A stretch of 64,000 nt of DNA from Streptomyces sp. NBC_00376. Lineage in GTDB: Bacteria; Actinomycetota; Actinomycetes; Streptomycetales; Streptomycetaceae. The stretch lies in assembly GCF_036077095.1 (NCBI RefSeq), contig NZ_CP107960.1, positions 4,340,001 through 4,404,000 on the forward strand. The letters run 5' to 3'. A model generated the notes under the pieces. That model did not search any database. It saw only the letters and a program-made list of their open reading frames with translations, and was not told the origin of the DNA. This document shows, piece by piece, positions 19,243 through 27,897 of the stretch. The stretch's first letter is position 1. Each line of letters begins with the position of its first letter. The position numbers and the translations under genes were made by a program.

Positions 19243-19620
19243 ATGAAGAATTTCGTAGTCAAGACGATCGCCAACGCAGGTGCGCTGGCCGTGGCCATCT
19301 GGTTGATCCAGGACATCACGCTGACCGGCGGCAGCACCGGTCGCAAGGCGCTCACCCTGATCGTGGTGGCCCTGCTCTTCGGTCTGGTGAACTTCGTCGT
19401 CAAGCCGGTCGTGAAGCTGCTCACCCTGCCGCTCTTCATCCTCACGCTCGGGCTGATCACGTTGGTGGTCAACGCGCTCATGCTGCTGCTGACCTCGTGG
19501 CTCGCGGGCCTGTTCGATCTGAGCTTCCATGTCGACGGTTTCTGGACCGCCGTGCTCGGCGGACTGATCATCTCCATCGTGTCGTGGGCACTGAACGTGA
19601 TCCTGCCCGACGAGGACTGA
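19243..19620 (+). CDS. Phage-holin superfamily IV-like membrane protein
   Basis: 125 aa with four predicted membrane helices (about residues 7-25, 37-55, 60-85, 100-120). The pattern matches the mycobacterial four-TM 'phage holin family' (PF04020 type), a widespread chromosomal family not normally tied to phage lysis. Function unknown. No phage genes are nearby. Confidence 0.85.
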   Translation: MKNFVVKTIANAGALAVAIWLIQDITLTGGSTGRKALTLIVVALLFGLVNFVVKPVVKLLTLPLFILTLGLITLVVNALMLLLTSWLAGLFDLSFHVDGFWTAVLGGLIISIVSWALNVILPDED

Positions 19621-19702
19621 CCCGAAGCCTCCTGAGACAGTGCAGTTCAGGTCCATGGCATACCGGAGAGAGAAGCGCCGGTGAGAGAAGCGAGGAAGCG
19701 GT

Positions 19703-20833
19703 ATGAGCACCCTGGGTGACGGAACACGAGCGGTACGGGCCGGGCTGCCCGAACCGGAGCAGTTCGAGCCCACCCTCCCCGGGCCGGTCTTCGCCGCGCA
19801 CTTCCATCTCTCCGGTGAGCCGACCGGTCCGTACACCTACGGCCGGGACACCAATCCGACCTGGACCCATCTGGAACGGGCCATCGGTGAGCTGGAGGCA
19901 CCGGGGGAGCCCGTCGAGACCACGGTCTTCGCCTCCGGGATGGCGGCGATCTCGGCCGTGCTGCTGTCCCAGGTACGCACCGGCGATGTGGTCGTGCTGC
20001 CCGACGACGGCTACCAGGCCCTGCCGCTGGTGCGCGAGCAGCTGGAGGCGTACGGCGTCGAGGTGCGGACCGCGCCGACCGGTGGCGATGCCCAGCCGGC
20101 GGTCCTCGAAGGCGCCAAGCTGCTGTGGATCGAGACCCCGTCCAATCCGGGGCTCGACGTCTGCGATGTGCGCCGGCTCGTCGAGGCAGCGCACTCGGCC
20201 GGCACGCTGGTGGCCGTCGACAACACCCTCGCCACACCGCTCGGCCAGCGCCCGCTGGAGCTGGGGGCCGACTTCTCGGTGGCCAGTGACACCAAGGGCA
20301 TGACCGGACACGGGGACATCCTGCTCGGCCATGTGACCTGCCGTGATCCCGAGCTGGCAGCGGGAGTACGGCGCTGGCGCAAGGTGGTCGGAGCCATCCC
20401 CGGCCCCATGGAGGCCTGGCTCGCTCACCGGTCGCTGGCCACGCTGGAGCTGCGGATCGACCGGCAGTGCGCCACCGCACTGACGCTGGCGCAGGCGCTC
20501 GGCAAGCGGCCCGAGGTGACCGGGCTGCGCTATCCCGGACTCCCCTCCGATCCGTCGTATCCCAAGGCCGTGCGGCAGATGCGGCGCTTCGGCTCCGTGG
20601 TGTCGTTCGTGCTGCCCGACCGCGAACGGGCCGAGCGCTTCCTGACCGGGCTGCGGCTGGTCGACGACGCGACGAGCTTCGGCGGAGTGCGCTCCACCGC
20701 CGAGCGCCGGGCGCGCTGGGGCGGTGACGCCGTGCCCGAGGGCTTCATCCGCTTCTCGGTCGGCGCGGAGAGCCCGGCGGACCTGGTGGCGGATGTGGAA
20801 CGGGCGCTCGACGCGGCGATGAGCGAGCGCTGA
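19703..20833 (+). CDS. Cystathionine gamma-lyase
   Basis: 376 aa Cys/Met-metabolism PLP enzyme. The tyrosine-rich YTYGRDTNPTW loop, FASGMAAISAVL and the Schiff-base lysine in SDTKGMTGHGD identify the family; the C-terminal SVGAESPADLVADVERAL is typical. Cystathionine gamma-lyase splits cystathionine to cysteine, 2-oxobutyrate and ammonia. Closely related gamma-synthases cannot be excluded by sequence alone. GAGGAAG lies just before the ATG. The decayed integrated element begins 43 bp after its stop. Confidence 0.88.
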   Translation: MSTLGDGTRAVRAGLPEPEQFEPTLPGPVFAAHFHLSGEPTGPYTYGRDTNPTWTHLERAIGELEAPGEPVETTVFASGMAAISAVLLSQVRTGDVVVLPDDGYQALPLVREQLEAYGVEVRTAPTGGDAQPAVLEGAKLLWIETPSNPGLDVCDVRRLVEAAHSAGTLVAVDNTLATPLGQRPLELGADFSVASDTKGMTGHGDILLGHVTCRDPELAAGVRRWRKVVGAIPGPMEAWLAHRSLATLELRIDRQCATALTLAQALGKRPEVTGLRYPGLPSDPSYPKAVRQMRRFGSVVSFVLPDRERAERFLTGLRLVDDATSFGGVRSTAERRARWGGDAVPEGFIRFSVGAESPADLVADVERALDAAMSER

Positions 20834-20875
20834 CCGACCGGTGGCACGGGTGGCGACCGGCCAGAGGTATGTGCA

Positions 20876-20894
20876 GGTCCGAGCCTCCCCCCTC
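20876..20894 (+). repeat. Left copy of the 19-bp direct repeat (putative attL)
   Basis: Identical to 24165-24183. It lies 43 bp after the cystathionine gamma-lyase stop, and the reading frame of the truncated ORF is open across it. Confidence 0.75.
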
Positions 20895-22090
20895 AGTTCA
20901 CCCGGCTGAGGAAGAAGATCGAGGGCGTCCGCGATGACGCTGTGAAGGCGGGCATGCGGGTGTCGGAGCGCGGTGTGGTCGCCTTCGATACGTCCAAGCT
21001 CGACCGCGGAGCGTACGTCGCCTACATGCATGACCCTGGTTATCAGGAGAGCGCCCGTACGGCGGCCGGCAGCTGGAACGAACAGATCGATGTCGCCGTA
21101 AAGGCGGTGAACGACGCCGACGAGGGGTTCAAGCTCGCCCTGGCATCACTGACGCAGGACTCGAATCTTCTGGACGGCACGGTGGGCGGCTTCAACCGGG
21201 ACCCGAAGGGTAACCCGTACCCGTCCCTGGAAGAGGCGGCAAAGGCTCAGCACATCCCCAAGAGCAAGCGCGCGGTCGCCGAGTGGTGGCACGACCTGGC
21301 TCCCGTCACCCGCGCCATCCTGCTCCAGAAAAGGGGAGACGAGCTGCGCAAGGCCGGCATCATGAGCCCGCTGTACAAGTGGCATGCGGCGGACGAGGGC
21401 TCCGGAGCGTTCAACACCGAGGACCCCACGGCCAAAGACCTCTGGTACCTGTCCCGTGCTCAGGCCATCGCAGCCGGCGGCGACTTCACCGGAGAGAACG
21501 CGGCATCGCGCAACATGGAGCACTACCTGGGCAAGACCGGCGAGCCGCTGGATCTCGACGTGGACCGGATCTTGCAGGACGACTCCGGGTTCCGCGACGA
21601 CGTCAACGTCCACATCGCCCAGAACCAGGACGCGTGGAAGCAGCAAGGGCCCGACGCATTCAAGAAGGCCGGCGGCGACCAGACTGTCGTCGTCCCGGTG
21701 GAGAGCAAGGCGGTCGGTCGGACCTTCAACAGCGACGAGTGGTTCCACGCAGTCGGCTCGCACCAGCAGAACGTCTCAGGCATGGTCACCGTCAGTCCCG
21801 GGGCGGACGGCAAACCGAAGGTCTCGCTCGACTACCAGGCCAACGTCTGGGACCGGTACAACTGGGACGCAGGCAAGTCGGCCAATTTTCCCGTCATCGG
21901 TGAGGTCCCAGACTCCGAAATGGGCCGTCTGCACAAGACGGGCCTCGCCCAGGAATTCGATATGAGGGGAAGCAGCTCCACCTACACGTACGACCTGAAC
22001 AGTCCCACACCCTCTACGGTGAACCCACCGGACCAGGGCCGCGAAGGTACCCGCGGAGACGTGTCCCGCGGTGACGAGGAGAATCGTTGA
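20895..22090 (+). pseudogene. C-terminal part of a large hypothetical protein, 5' end lost
   Basis: The frame is open from the left repeat and reads FTRLRKKIEGVRDDAVKAG, then about 380 further residues. No start codon with a ribosome site is visible. The first plausible start, GTG 20942, falls inside what looks like a helical linker. The protein resembles, from memory, streptomycete proteins with a WXG100-like N-terminus and a long C-terminal region, usually followed by a lipoprotein gene, as here. It overlaps that lipoprotein gene in a TTGA junction. No catalytic motif is recognised. It could still be translated from GTG 20942 as a 382-aa protein. Confidence 0.6.
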
Positions 22091-22596
22091 AGATCCGACG
22101 TGGCGCCCACTTCCTCGCGGCGCTCGCCGCCGTCGTTCTTCTGGCCTCGTGCTCCGGATCGGATGGGGACGATCGCCGCGTGACCGAGGGACGTGACTGG
22201 CACTGGGACAAAAACGCGGGCGCGCCCCAGGCATCCGCGTTCATGAACGTCACCGTGCCCAAGGACGCCACACAGACCAAGGGCGCCGTCCAGATCAATC
22301 CGCAGGAGGACATCTACCTCCTGTCCTTCGTCACCAGCGAGAAGAACGCCGAGGGCATCGCGGAGGACCTGCACTCCGGGGATCCCCTGAAGGCGCAGAA
22401 GAAGAACTTCGTCCCGGATAGAGAGCGCTTCAAGCACCTCGGGCTGGCCGAGCCACAGACGCTGGCAGGGACACGCTGGGCGGGAGTGTGCCCTCCGTGC
22501 GTAAACGATGACCGCCGCAAGAAAGTGCAGTGGATCGATGTCTACGTTCAGGCGCTCAAGGACGATCAGGTCCGGGTATATCTCCAGGCCTTCTGA
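22087..22596 (+). CDS. Lipoprotein of unknown function
   Basis: 169 aa. A basic N-terminus MKIRR, a hydrophobic stretch and the lipobox LLASC (Cys22) give a type II signal peptide; the mature protein is anchored outside the membrane. The mature part has two Cys in GVCPPC and no recognised domain. The TTG start at 22087 overlaps the preceding stop (TTGA), so it was translationally coupled to the upstream gene. Function unknown; it probably worked with the upstream protein. Confidence 0.75.
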   Translation: MKIRRGAHFLAALAAVVLLASCSGSDGDDRRVTEGRDWHWDKNAGAPQASAFMNVTVPKDATQTKGAVQINPQEDIYLLSFVTSEKNAEGIAEDLHSGDPLKAQKKNFVPDRERFKHLGLAEPQTLAGTRWAGVCPPCVNDDRRKKVQWIDVYVQALKDDQVRVYLQAF

Positions 22597-22719
22597 CGCC
22601 GTGCTGCCAGGCGCCGATGGCCCATGCGCCACGAACCCGGTTGCCAACGCCGGGTGACGCGACGGCCGAAGTTCGGCGTCGCAGCGAGCGGAGTGACCAG
22701 GCTCAGGGAATCTGGGCGC

Positions 22720-23271
22720 GGCATTTTCAGCAGGGCGTAGCCCTGGTAGTGGGCGATGAAGCCGTCGCCGCCATGGACAGGTTCCGTTTCCATTCCGGTC
22801 GTCCTTGGCGATGCCCTCCCACAGGCGGGCCTGCGCGGTGGCGAACACGTCGAGTGCGCGCGACGTCGCCGTGGGCCAGGCTGGGATCTTCGCCGCCCAC
22901 TGCTCGGCGGCCTCTGGTGTGTGGCCGGCGGAGATGAGCCAGACGACCCAGCACGCCGCGTCGATCCAGACGGCGCTGCGCGTCGGCCAGGCCCAGTCGA
23001 CGACTCGGGACGCGCCAGCGACGACAAGGACGTTGTCCGAAGTCCAGTCGGTGTGCAGCAGTGTGATCCCCGACAAGAACACCGCGCCCTCCGAGCCATC
23101 GAGGTAATCCGCGAGGCGGTCCTCGGTGCGCCCGAGGTCGAGATCGGCGGACGCTTGGATCGACGACTGCGTGGTGATCGCCTCCGCGATGAGCGGAAGG
23201 CCTGGGGGACATCGGCTCGGGCTGTAGTCGGCCGGGCGGCCATCGAGGACTCTGCTGCGCAATTCCGTGCG
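22720..23271 (-). pseudogene. Aminoglycoside-phosphotransferase-family fragment
   Basis: A minus-strand frame reads LLHTDWTSDNVLVV, the catalytic-loop HxDxxxxN of the APH fold, and VVDWAWPTRSAVWIDAACW, the metal-binding Asp segment, then a normal helical C-terminus. About 100-150 residues that should form the N-lobe are missing; the frame runs directly into sequence antisense to the integrase at about 23271. The 3' end changes frame near 22770. It is dead as a kinase. Confidence 0.65.
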
Positions 23272-24164
23272 GGTGATGGCGGGCGCGGGTGATCGTCTGT
23301 GCGGACGGCTCCCGTCGTGCGACCGTGGGGGTGGTGCGATGTCGATGCGGCCGGAGGGACTGCCGGAGAAGAAGCGGGAGGCATGGGCGACCGAGGTAGT
23401 CCGGGCCGTCCCCGACGCCATCAACCCCAGCCACCGCATCGCGGTCGTCCTAGGCGTCGGCTGCGGCCTCCGCCAGGGCGAGGTCTTCGGTGCGGTGACC
23501 ACGGACATCGACTTCGACGCCAAAGAGATCCACGTATGCCGCCAGGTCCAACTCGACGGCAACACGATGTTCTACAAGCTCCCGAAGGACGAGAAAGCCT
23601 GCGTAGTCCCGATGTCCGCATCCGTCGCGGCGGAGCTACTGCTCCACATGCGCACGTACGCGCCTGCCGCGATCGAACTGCCTTGGGCCGAAGCCGACTC
23701 GGAGAAGAAGCAGGCCCACGCCCTCGTTCTCACGAACGCCGCCGGTAACTCGAACAACTTCAAGAGCTGGAACGTACGACCTGGAGGCCCGCGCTCGCCG
23801 CGGCCGGAGTGATCCCGAAGCCCGAGCCGGGCGCGCGTAGGGGAGCGCACGCTGAGTCGCCCAACGAGGTTTCCACATGACCCGCCATGCGTACGCCTCC
23901 GTGACGCTCCCCGAAGGGGAGGACATCGTTACGCTCTCGCACTGGCTCGGCCACGAGACGCCGACCATCACGCTTGAGCACTACGCCCACTTCATGCCGA
24001 AATCCGGGGCCAAGGGCGCGGCAGCCGTGAACCGCCTGCTGACACCACCTATCGCCGCGGGCAACCGCCTCACGGCTCCCCTCACGCTGAAACTCCCCCA
24101 GCACCCATCTGGAAGGCGTACCCCGGCAAGGAACCCGCAGCTGGTCGCCGTACGAAAGATGGAC

Positions 24165-24183
24165 GGTCCGAGCCTCCCCCCTC
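24165..24183 (+). repeat. Right copy of the 19-bp direct repeat (putative attR)
   Basis: Identical to 20876-20894. Here it is the first arm and loop of the perfect hairpin 24165-24195 (GGTCCGAGCC with GGCTCGGACC). Confidence 0.75.
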
Positions 24184-24278
24184 GTGGCTCGGACCGCCCC
24201 CGGTTCCTCCTGCGAAGAACCGCCCGAACAAGGCTAGTTGACTCTCCGTCAGTGTCCAATCACAGTAGCGACAGCGAC

Positions 24279-24296
24279 CTATCGACATATTTATAG
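24279..24296. promoter_or_regulatory. LysR-box-like dyad before the LysR gene
   Basis: CTAT-N10-ATAG (24279-24282 with 24293-24296) fits the T-N11-A dyad bound by LysR regulators, in an AT-rich patch 43 bp before the LysR start. It could equally be part of the -10 region. Confidence 0.35.
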
Positions 24297-24338
24297 TTGT
24301 ACGGGTCCGAAGCATCGCGAAGGTAGGAAGGACAGGAC

Positions 24339-25235
24339 ATGGACCTGACCCTGCTGCGCACGTTCGTCACGGTGCACCGGGCCGGTTCCTTCACCAGGGC
24401 CGCCGCCCTGCTCGGCCTCTCCCAGCCCGCGGTCACCTCGCAGATCCGGACCCTGGAGCGGCAGCTCGGCCGCCCGCTCTTCCTGCGCAGGGCCCGCGGC
24501 GTGACCCCGACGACCATCGGCGACGAACTCGCGCACCGGGCGGCGCCCCATCTGGACGCTCTGATCGAGATCGCCGAGGCGGAGCTCGACGAGGAGTCGG
24601 GCGTAAGGACGCTGCATCTGGCCGGGCCGCCCGAATTCTCGTCGATGCGCGCCCTGCCCGCGCTCACCCCACTCGTCGCCCAGGGCCTGGCCCTGCGCAG
24701 CTCCTTCTTCACCGGGGCGGAAGAAGCACTGGAAGGGCTGGCCGCCGGACATCATGACCTGGCCATCGCGACCGCCCGTCCGCGCGGTGGGCTGCTCACC
24801 GCGTCCGCGCTCTGCGACGAAGAACACGTCCTGGTCGCCGCGCCGCGCTGGGCCGGGCGCCTCGGCCCCGGGACCCTGCGCCACAAGGGGCCCGTGGTCC
24901 TGGAGCAGCTGCCCGTCGTGGAGGTCCATGAGAGCCTGCCGCTCGTCTCCCGGTACTGGGCCGCCGTCTTCGACAGTCGGCCCGCCCTCGCGGGAACCGT
25001 CATCGTGCCCGACCTCCGGGCGGTCCTGGAGTGCACCGCAGCGGGCGCCGGACTCGCCGTGCTGCCGCGCTACCTGTGCGAGAGGGCGCTGGAGCGGGGC
25101 GAGGTCGTGGCCCTCCTGGACCCTCCGGTTCCTCCCCTGCGCACCTATTTCCTGGCGGTGCGGACCGGCACACTCGCGCTGCCCCACATCGCGCGGGCGC
25201 ACGAGTGGCTGCTGCGTGCTGCCGCCGACTGGTGA
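24339..25235 (+). CDS. LysR-family transcriptional regulator
   Basis: 298 aa. The N-terminal HTH has AGSFTRAAALLGLSQPAVTS and QIRTLERQLGRPLF, the classical LysR region (about residues 16-55). The C-terminal effector-binding domain runs from about 90 to 290. ATG 24339 is preceded by GGAAGGACAGGAC. The NUDIX gene follows 63 bp later in the same direction; control of it is possible, as is autoregulation through the dyad at 24279. Confidence 0.92.
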   Translation: MDLTLLRTFVTVHRAGSFTRAAALLGLSQPAVTSQIRTLERQLGRPLFLRRARGVTPTTIGDELAHRAAPHLDALIEIAEAELDEESGVRTLHLAGPPEFSSMRALPALTPLVAQGLALRSSFFTGAEEALEGLAAGHHDLAIATARPRGGLLTASALCDEEHVLVAAPRWAGRLGPGTLRHKGPVVLEQLPVVEVHESLPLVSRYWAAVFDSRPALAGTVIVPDLRAVLECTAAGAGLAVLPRYLCERALERGEVVALLDPPVPPLRTYFLAVRTGTLALPHIARAHEWLLRAAADW

Positions 25236-25298
25236 CCTCAGGGCCGCCCAGCACCGGTCCGGTGTTTCAGAACCGGTTCTGCGGGCCACTCTCTTGCC

Positions 25299-25778
25299 AT
25301 GACCGAACGTCCCGTGGTCAAGCGCACCGCACGCGCCATTCTGCTCGACGGCAACGACCTGATCCTCATCAAGCGCACCAAGCCCGGAGTGGATCCCTAC
25401 TGGCTCACGCCCGGCGGCGGGGTCGAGCCCGAGGACGCGACCGTGGTCGACGCCCTGCACCGCGAGGTGGACGAGGAGCTCGGCGCCAAGATCACCGATG
25501 TGGTCCCCTGCTTCGTCGACACCGTGGAGCACATCGAGGGCGGCGGAGTGAAGGGCGTGAAGGTCCAGCACTTCTTCGTCTGCCGACTGGACTCGATGGA
25601 CCTGTCCCGGCGGCACGGCCCCGAGATCGACGATCCCTGCGGGGAGTACGACGTCGTACGGGTTCCGTTCAGCCGAATGGGGATCGCCGCCGTCCACCTC
25701 GTACCGCTGTCGCTGCGGCACTATCTGGACGGGAACATCGAGGGCGTACGCGCGATGCACGCGCCCGATCTGGGCTGA
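25299..25778 (+). CDS. NUDIX hydrolase
   Basis: 159 aa. The Nudix box is seen as GGGVEPED...ALHREVDEELGA (about residues 38-62), with the REVDEE glutamates that bind Mg2+. The family hydrolyses nucleoside diphosphates linked to another moiety; the substrate is not predictable. A single domain with no extension. It is convergent with the flavohaemoprotein gene. Confidence 0.9.
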   Translation: MTERPVVKRTARAILLDGNDLILIKRTKPGVDPYWLTPGGGVEPEDATVVDALHREVDEELGAKITDVVPCFVDTVEHIEGGGVKGVKVQHFFVCRLDSMDLSRRHGPEIDDPCGEYDVVRVPFSRMGIAAVHLVPLSLRHYLDGNIEGVRAMHAPDLG

Positions 25779-25840
25779 CCGCCACCGATCCGGGAGGAGA
25801 GGCGGCGGCCGGTGCTCCGGTGTGACGGCGGCTGTCGCGG

Positions 25841-27022
25841 TCAGGCGGGGCCGGTGTCGGCCGGTTCGTCGAGGAAGTCGTGGCGGATACGCCCGGCCGG
25901 CATCCCGATGCCCCGGAGCACGTCCACGCCGCTGCGGATCATGCCGGGCGGGCCCGAGAGATAGGCGTCGTACTCGTGCCACGGGCCGTGCTGCCGCACC
26001 GCCTCGGGCAGCAGTCCCCTCATCAGGCCGCTTCCCCTTCCCGGACCGATGGCGACCACAGGCCGCACTTCGAGCCAGGGAAAGGTGTTCTGGAGCCGCA
26101 TCATCGTGTCGATGTCGTACAGGTCGTGATCGCTGCGTGCCCCGTAGAAGACCTCCACCGGACGCCGGTCGCCGTGCTCCGCGACATCCTCCACGAGCGC
26201 CTTGATGGGCGCGATGCCCGTGCCTCCGCCCAGGCAGAGCAGACCGTTGTGGGTGGAGTGGTCGACCGTCATCGAGCCCGTGGGCGGGCCGAGGCGCAGG
26301 ATGTCCCCGGGCCGGGCCCGGTGCACCAGGGCGTTGGAGACCCAGCCGGCCGGGACCGCCTTGATATGGAAGGTGAGCAGGCCATCGGGGCGGGGTGCCG
26401 AAGCGAAGGAATAGTGCCGCCAGTTCCGGGGCCACCACGGGGTCTCCACGGCCGTGTACTGGCCGGCGATGAAAGGGTAGGCCTGGTCGGGCCGGAGCGT
26501 GAGCACCGCTATGTCACGGGTCCTGAGGTCGTGCGCCACGACCTCCGCGTGCCACCAGGCGGGGGCCCGCTGCTCGTCCGCGGCGGCCGCGTCGATCATG
26601 ATCTGCGATATCGCGGTGTAGGCACGCACCCACGCCGCTTCGGTCTCCCCGTCCCAGGTGGTGGTCGCGTAGCGGCTCAGGGCGCCCATGAGCGCCTCCC
26701 CCACCGCGGGATAGTGCATGGGCAACGTGCCGTACTTGCGGTGCCCCCGCCCCAGTTCGCCGAGGTACTCGGCCAGTGCGTGTGCGTCGTCCAGCCGGTC
26801 GGCCGCGGTGAGGATCGCACGGAGGAGCCGGTCGCGCTGGACGTCCATCGCGACCGGGAACAGGTTCCTCAGTTCCGGGTGGCGTACGAAGAGCAGCGCG
26901 TAGAAGTACGAGGTCGCCTGATCCGCGACGGGCGATATCTCGGCCAGGGTGCGGTGGATCAGGGTCGCGTCGGTGGATCTGCCCGTTCCGTCGTCGGTCC
27001 ACCCGGTGGCCGGAGCATCCAT
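25841..27022 (-). CDS. Flavohaemoprotein-like globin/FAD/NAD(P) protein
   Basis: 393 aa in Hmp order. A globin domain (about residues 20-145) carries the likely proximal His in LGRGHRKYGTLPMHY. A ferredoxin-reductase-like FAD domain has RHYSFA, and the NAD(P) domain has GGGTGIAPI. The family uses NAD(P)H and O2 to turn NO into nitrate in the cytosol. The ATG start at 27022 gives a 15-20-residue polar leader. It is monocistronic, with 243 bp of free upstream DNA that shows no recognised NsrR-type operator. Confidence 0.88.
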   Translation of the reverse strand: MDAPATGWTDDGTGRSTDATLIHRTLAEISPVADQATSYFYALLFVRHPELRNLFPVAMDVQRDRLLRAILTAADRLDDAHALAEYLGELGRGHRKYGTLPMHYPAVGEALMGALSRYATTTWDGETEAAWVRAYTAISQIMIDAAAADEQRAPAWWHAEVVAHDLRTRDIAVLTLRPDQAYPFIAGQYTAVETPWWPRNWRHYSFASAPRPDGLLTFHIKAVPAGWVSNALVHRARPGDILRLGPPTGSMTVDHSTHNGLLCLGGGTGIAPIKALVEDVAEHGDRRPVEVFYGARSDHDLYDIDTMMRLQNTFPWLEVRPVVAIGPGRGSGLMRGLLPEAVRQHGPWHEYDAYLSGPPGMIRSGVDVLRGIGMPAGRIRHDFLDEPADTGPA

Positions 27023-27265
27023 ACTGTGCCTCGCCTCGTACGTCTCGTGGTCGCCTTAAGCACCAGCACGGCCCGCAAGCCCCTGGTCTGCAGACACAGT
27101 CGGGCCCCGCTGACGGCCGTCGTTCGGCCACTGTCCGCGATCCCCTGGCCCAGCATGCCTTGTGACGGACACGGACGGGTCGTGGACCCATGACAGCCGC
27201 CCAAGAACGCATCAGCACCAGGCAGGACGGCGACTCCCCTGACAGAGAAGCCCGCGGAGGAACGT

Positions 27266-27892
27266 GTGGAGCCCGCAGAACGCGTGCCGTACGCCGAGGC
27301 TAGTACGCGCGATTACTCCCGCTGTCAGACGCCCGATCGCCCCGCTCCCGGCACCGTGTTTCACGTGAAACCACTCAAACGCCCCGCCCGTCGCAGCCTC
27401 CTGGTGGCACATGTCGCGGTATCCGTGAGCTGGCTGGGACTGACCGTCGGACTGCTGGCGCTCGGAATCGCGGCATTCTCCACCAAGGACCCCGCCACCG
27501 CGCAGGCCGCCACCCGTGCCATGAAAATCTTCGGGGACTGGCTGATCGTGCCGGTCGCCCTGTTCTCCCTCTTCAGCGGCCTCGTTCTGGCGCTCGGCAC
27601 CCCATGGGGGCTGGCCAGGCACCGGTGGGTCTGGACGAAGTTCTGGCTCACCCTGATCACCGTGGCACTGTCCGTCTTCTCCCTGCGTCCCGGCATCGAC
27701 GAGGCCGCGGCACGTGGGGCCGTCGACATCGACCTGGTGGTCGCGCCGTCGGTGGCAACGGCGACGTACCTCTTCGTCACCGCGATATCGGTGCTGAAGC
27801 CCTGGGGACCGACCCGGCGCGGCCGTCGGCTGCGTCACTCGTCCGGAACAGGTAAAGGGGTGGACGGGCGGACATCGGGTCGGACAGCCTGA
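27266..27892 (+). CDS. Small integral membrane protein with an internal parS site
   Basis: 208 aa. After about 40 polar residues there are four hydrophobic helices (about residues 47-70, 90-112, 125-145, 155-175) and a basic tail. It may belong to the DUF2269-like group; function unknown. GTG 27266 is chosen because GGAGG is 5 bp before it. The parS site 27358-27371 is in frame and encodes the residues FHVKP just before helix 1. Translation from an internal GTG within that site would also give a complete membrane part, so the true start is uncertain. Confidence 0.75.
   Translation: MEPAERVPYAEASTRDYSRCQTPDRPAPGTVFHVKPLKRPARRSLLVAHVAVSVSWLGLTVGLLALGIAAFSTKDPATAQAATRAMKIFGDWLIVPVALFSLFSGLVLALGTPWGLARHRWVWTKFWLTLITVALSVFSLRPGIDEAAARGAVDIDLVVAPSVATATYLFVTAISVLKPWGPTRRGRRLRHSSGTGKGVDGRTSGRTA
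27358..27371. other. parS site inside a membrane-protein gene
   Basis: Perfect GTTTCACGTGAAAC, read in frame as part of VFHVKP. Confidence 0.9.
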
Positions 27893-27897
27893 CCTTC

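Larger units (their letters stand above)
20876..24183. mobile_element. Decayed integrated element bounded by 19-bp direct repeats
   Basis: GGTCCGAGCCTCCCCCCTC occurs at 20876-20894 and 24165-24183 in the same orientation. Between them lie a truncated ORF, a lipoprotein gene, a phosphotransferase fragment and a frameshifted tyrosine integrase next to the right repeat, the usual place for an integrase. The right copy is the left arm and loop of a perfect 10-bp hairpin (GGTCCGAGCC with GGCTCGGACC, ending at 24195), while the left copy lacks the second arm. The interior has more fragments and atypical content than the housekeeping genes on either side. Confidence 0.7.
23339..24296 (+). pseudogene. 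Tyrosine site-specific integrase, truncated and frameshifted
   Basis: The catalytic half of an actinobacterial integrase is spread over three frames. The first (23339-about 23775) holds the first active Arg in GCGLRQGEVFG. The second (about 23775-23870) reads WRPALAAAGVIPKPEPGAR. The third (from about 23868) holds box II HMTRHAYAS, the GHETP His and the nucleophile Tyr in TLEHYAHFMP. All RHRHY positions are thus visible, but two frameshifts and loss of the N-terminal arm-binding and core-binding domains make it non-functional. Its last frame stays open through the right repeat to TAG 24294-24296. Confidence 0.8.

Noticed and set aside
19243..19620. Prophage remnant suggested by the holin-like gene
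   Set aside because: The four-TM holin family is widespread on chromosomes and no other phage gene is nearby; the direct repeats begin only at 20876.
23820..23876. Programmed frameshift in the integrase instead of decay
   Set aside because: Two shifts are needed, no slippery heptamer was seen, and the N-terminal domains are missing as well.
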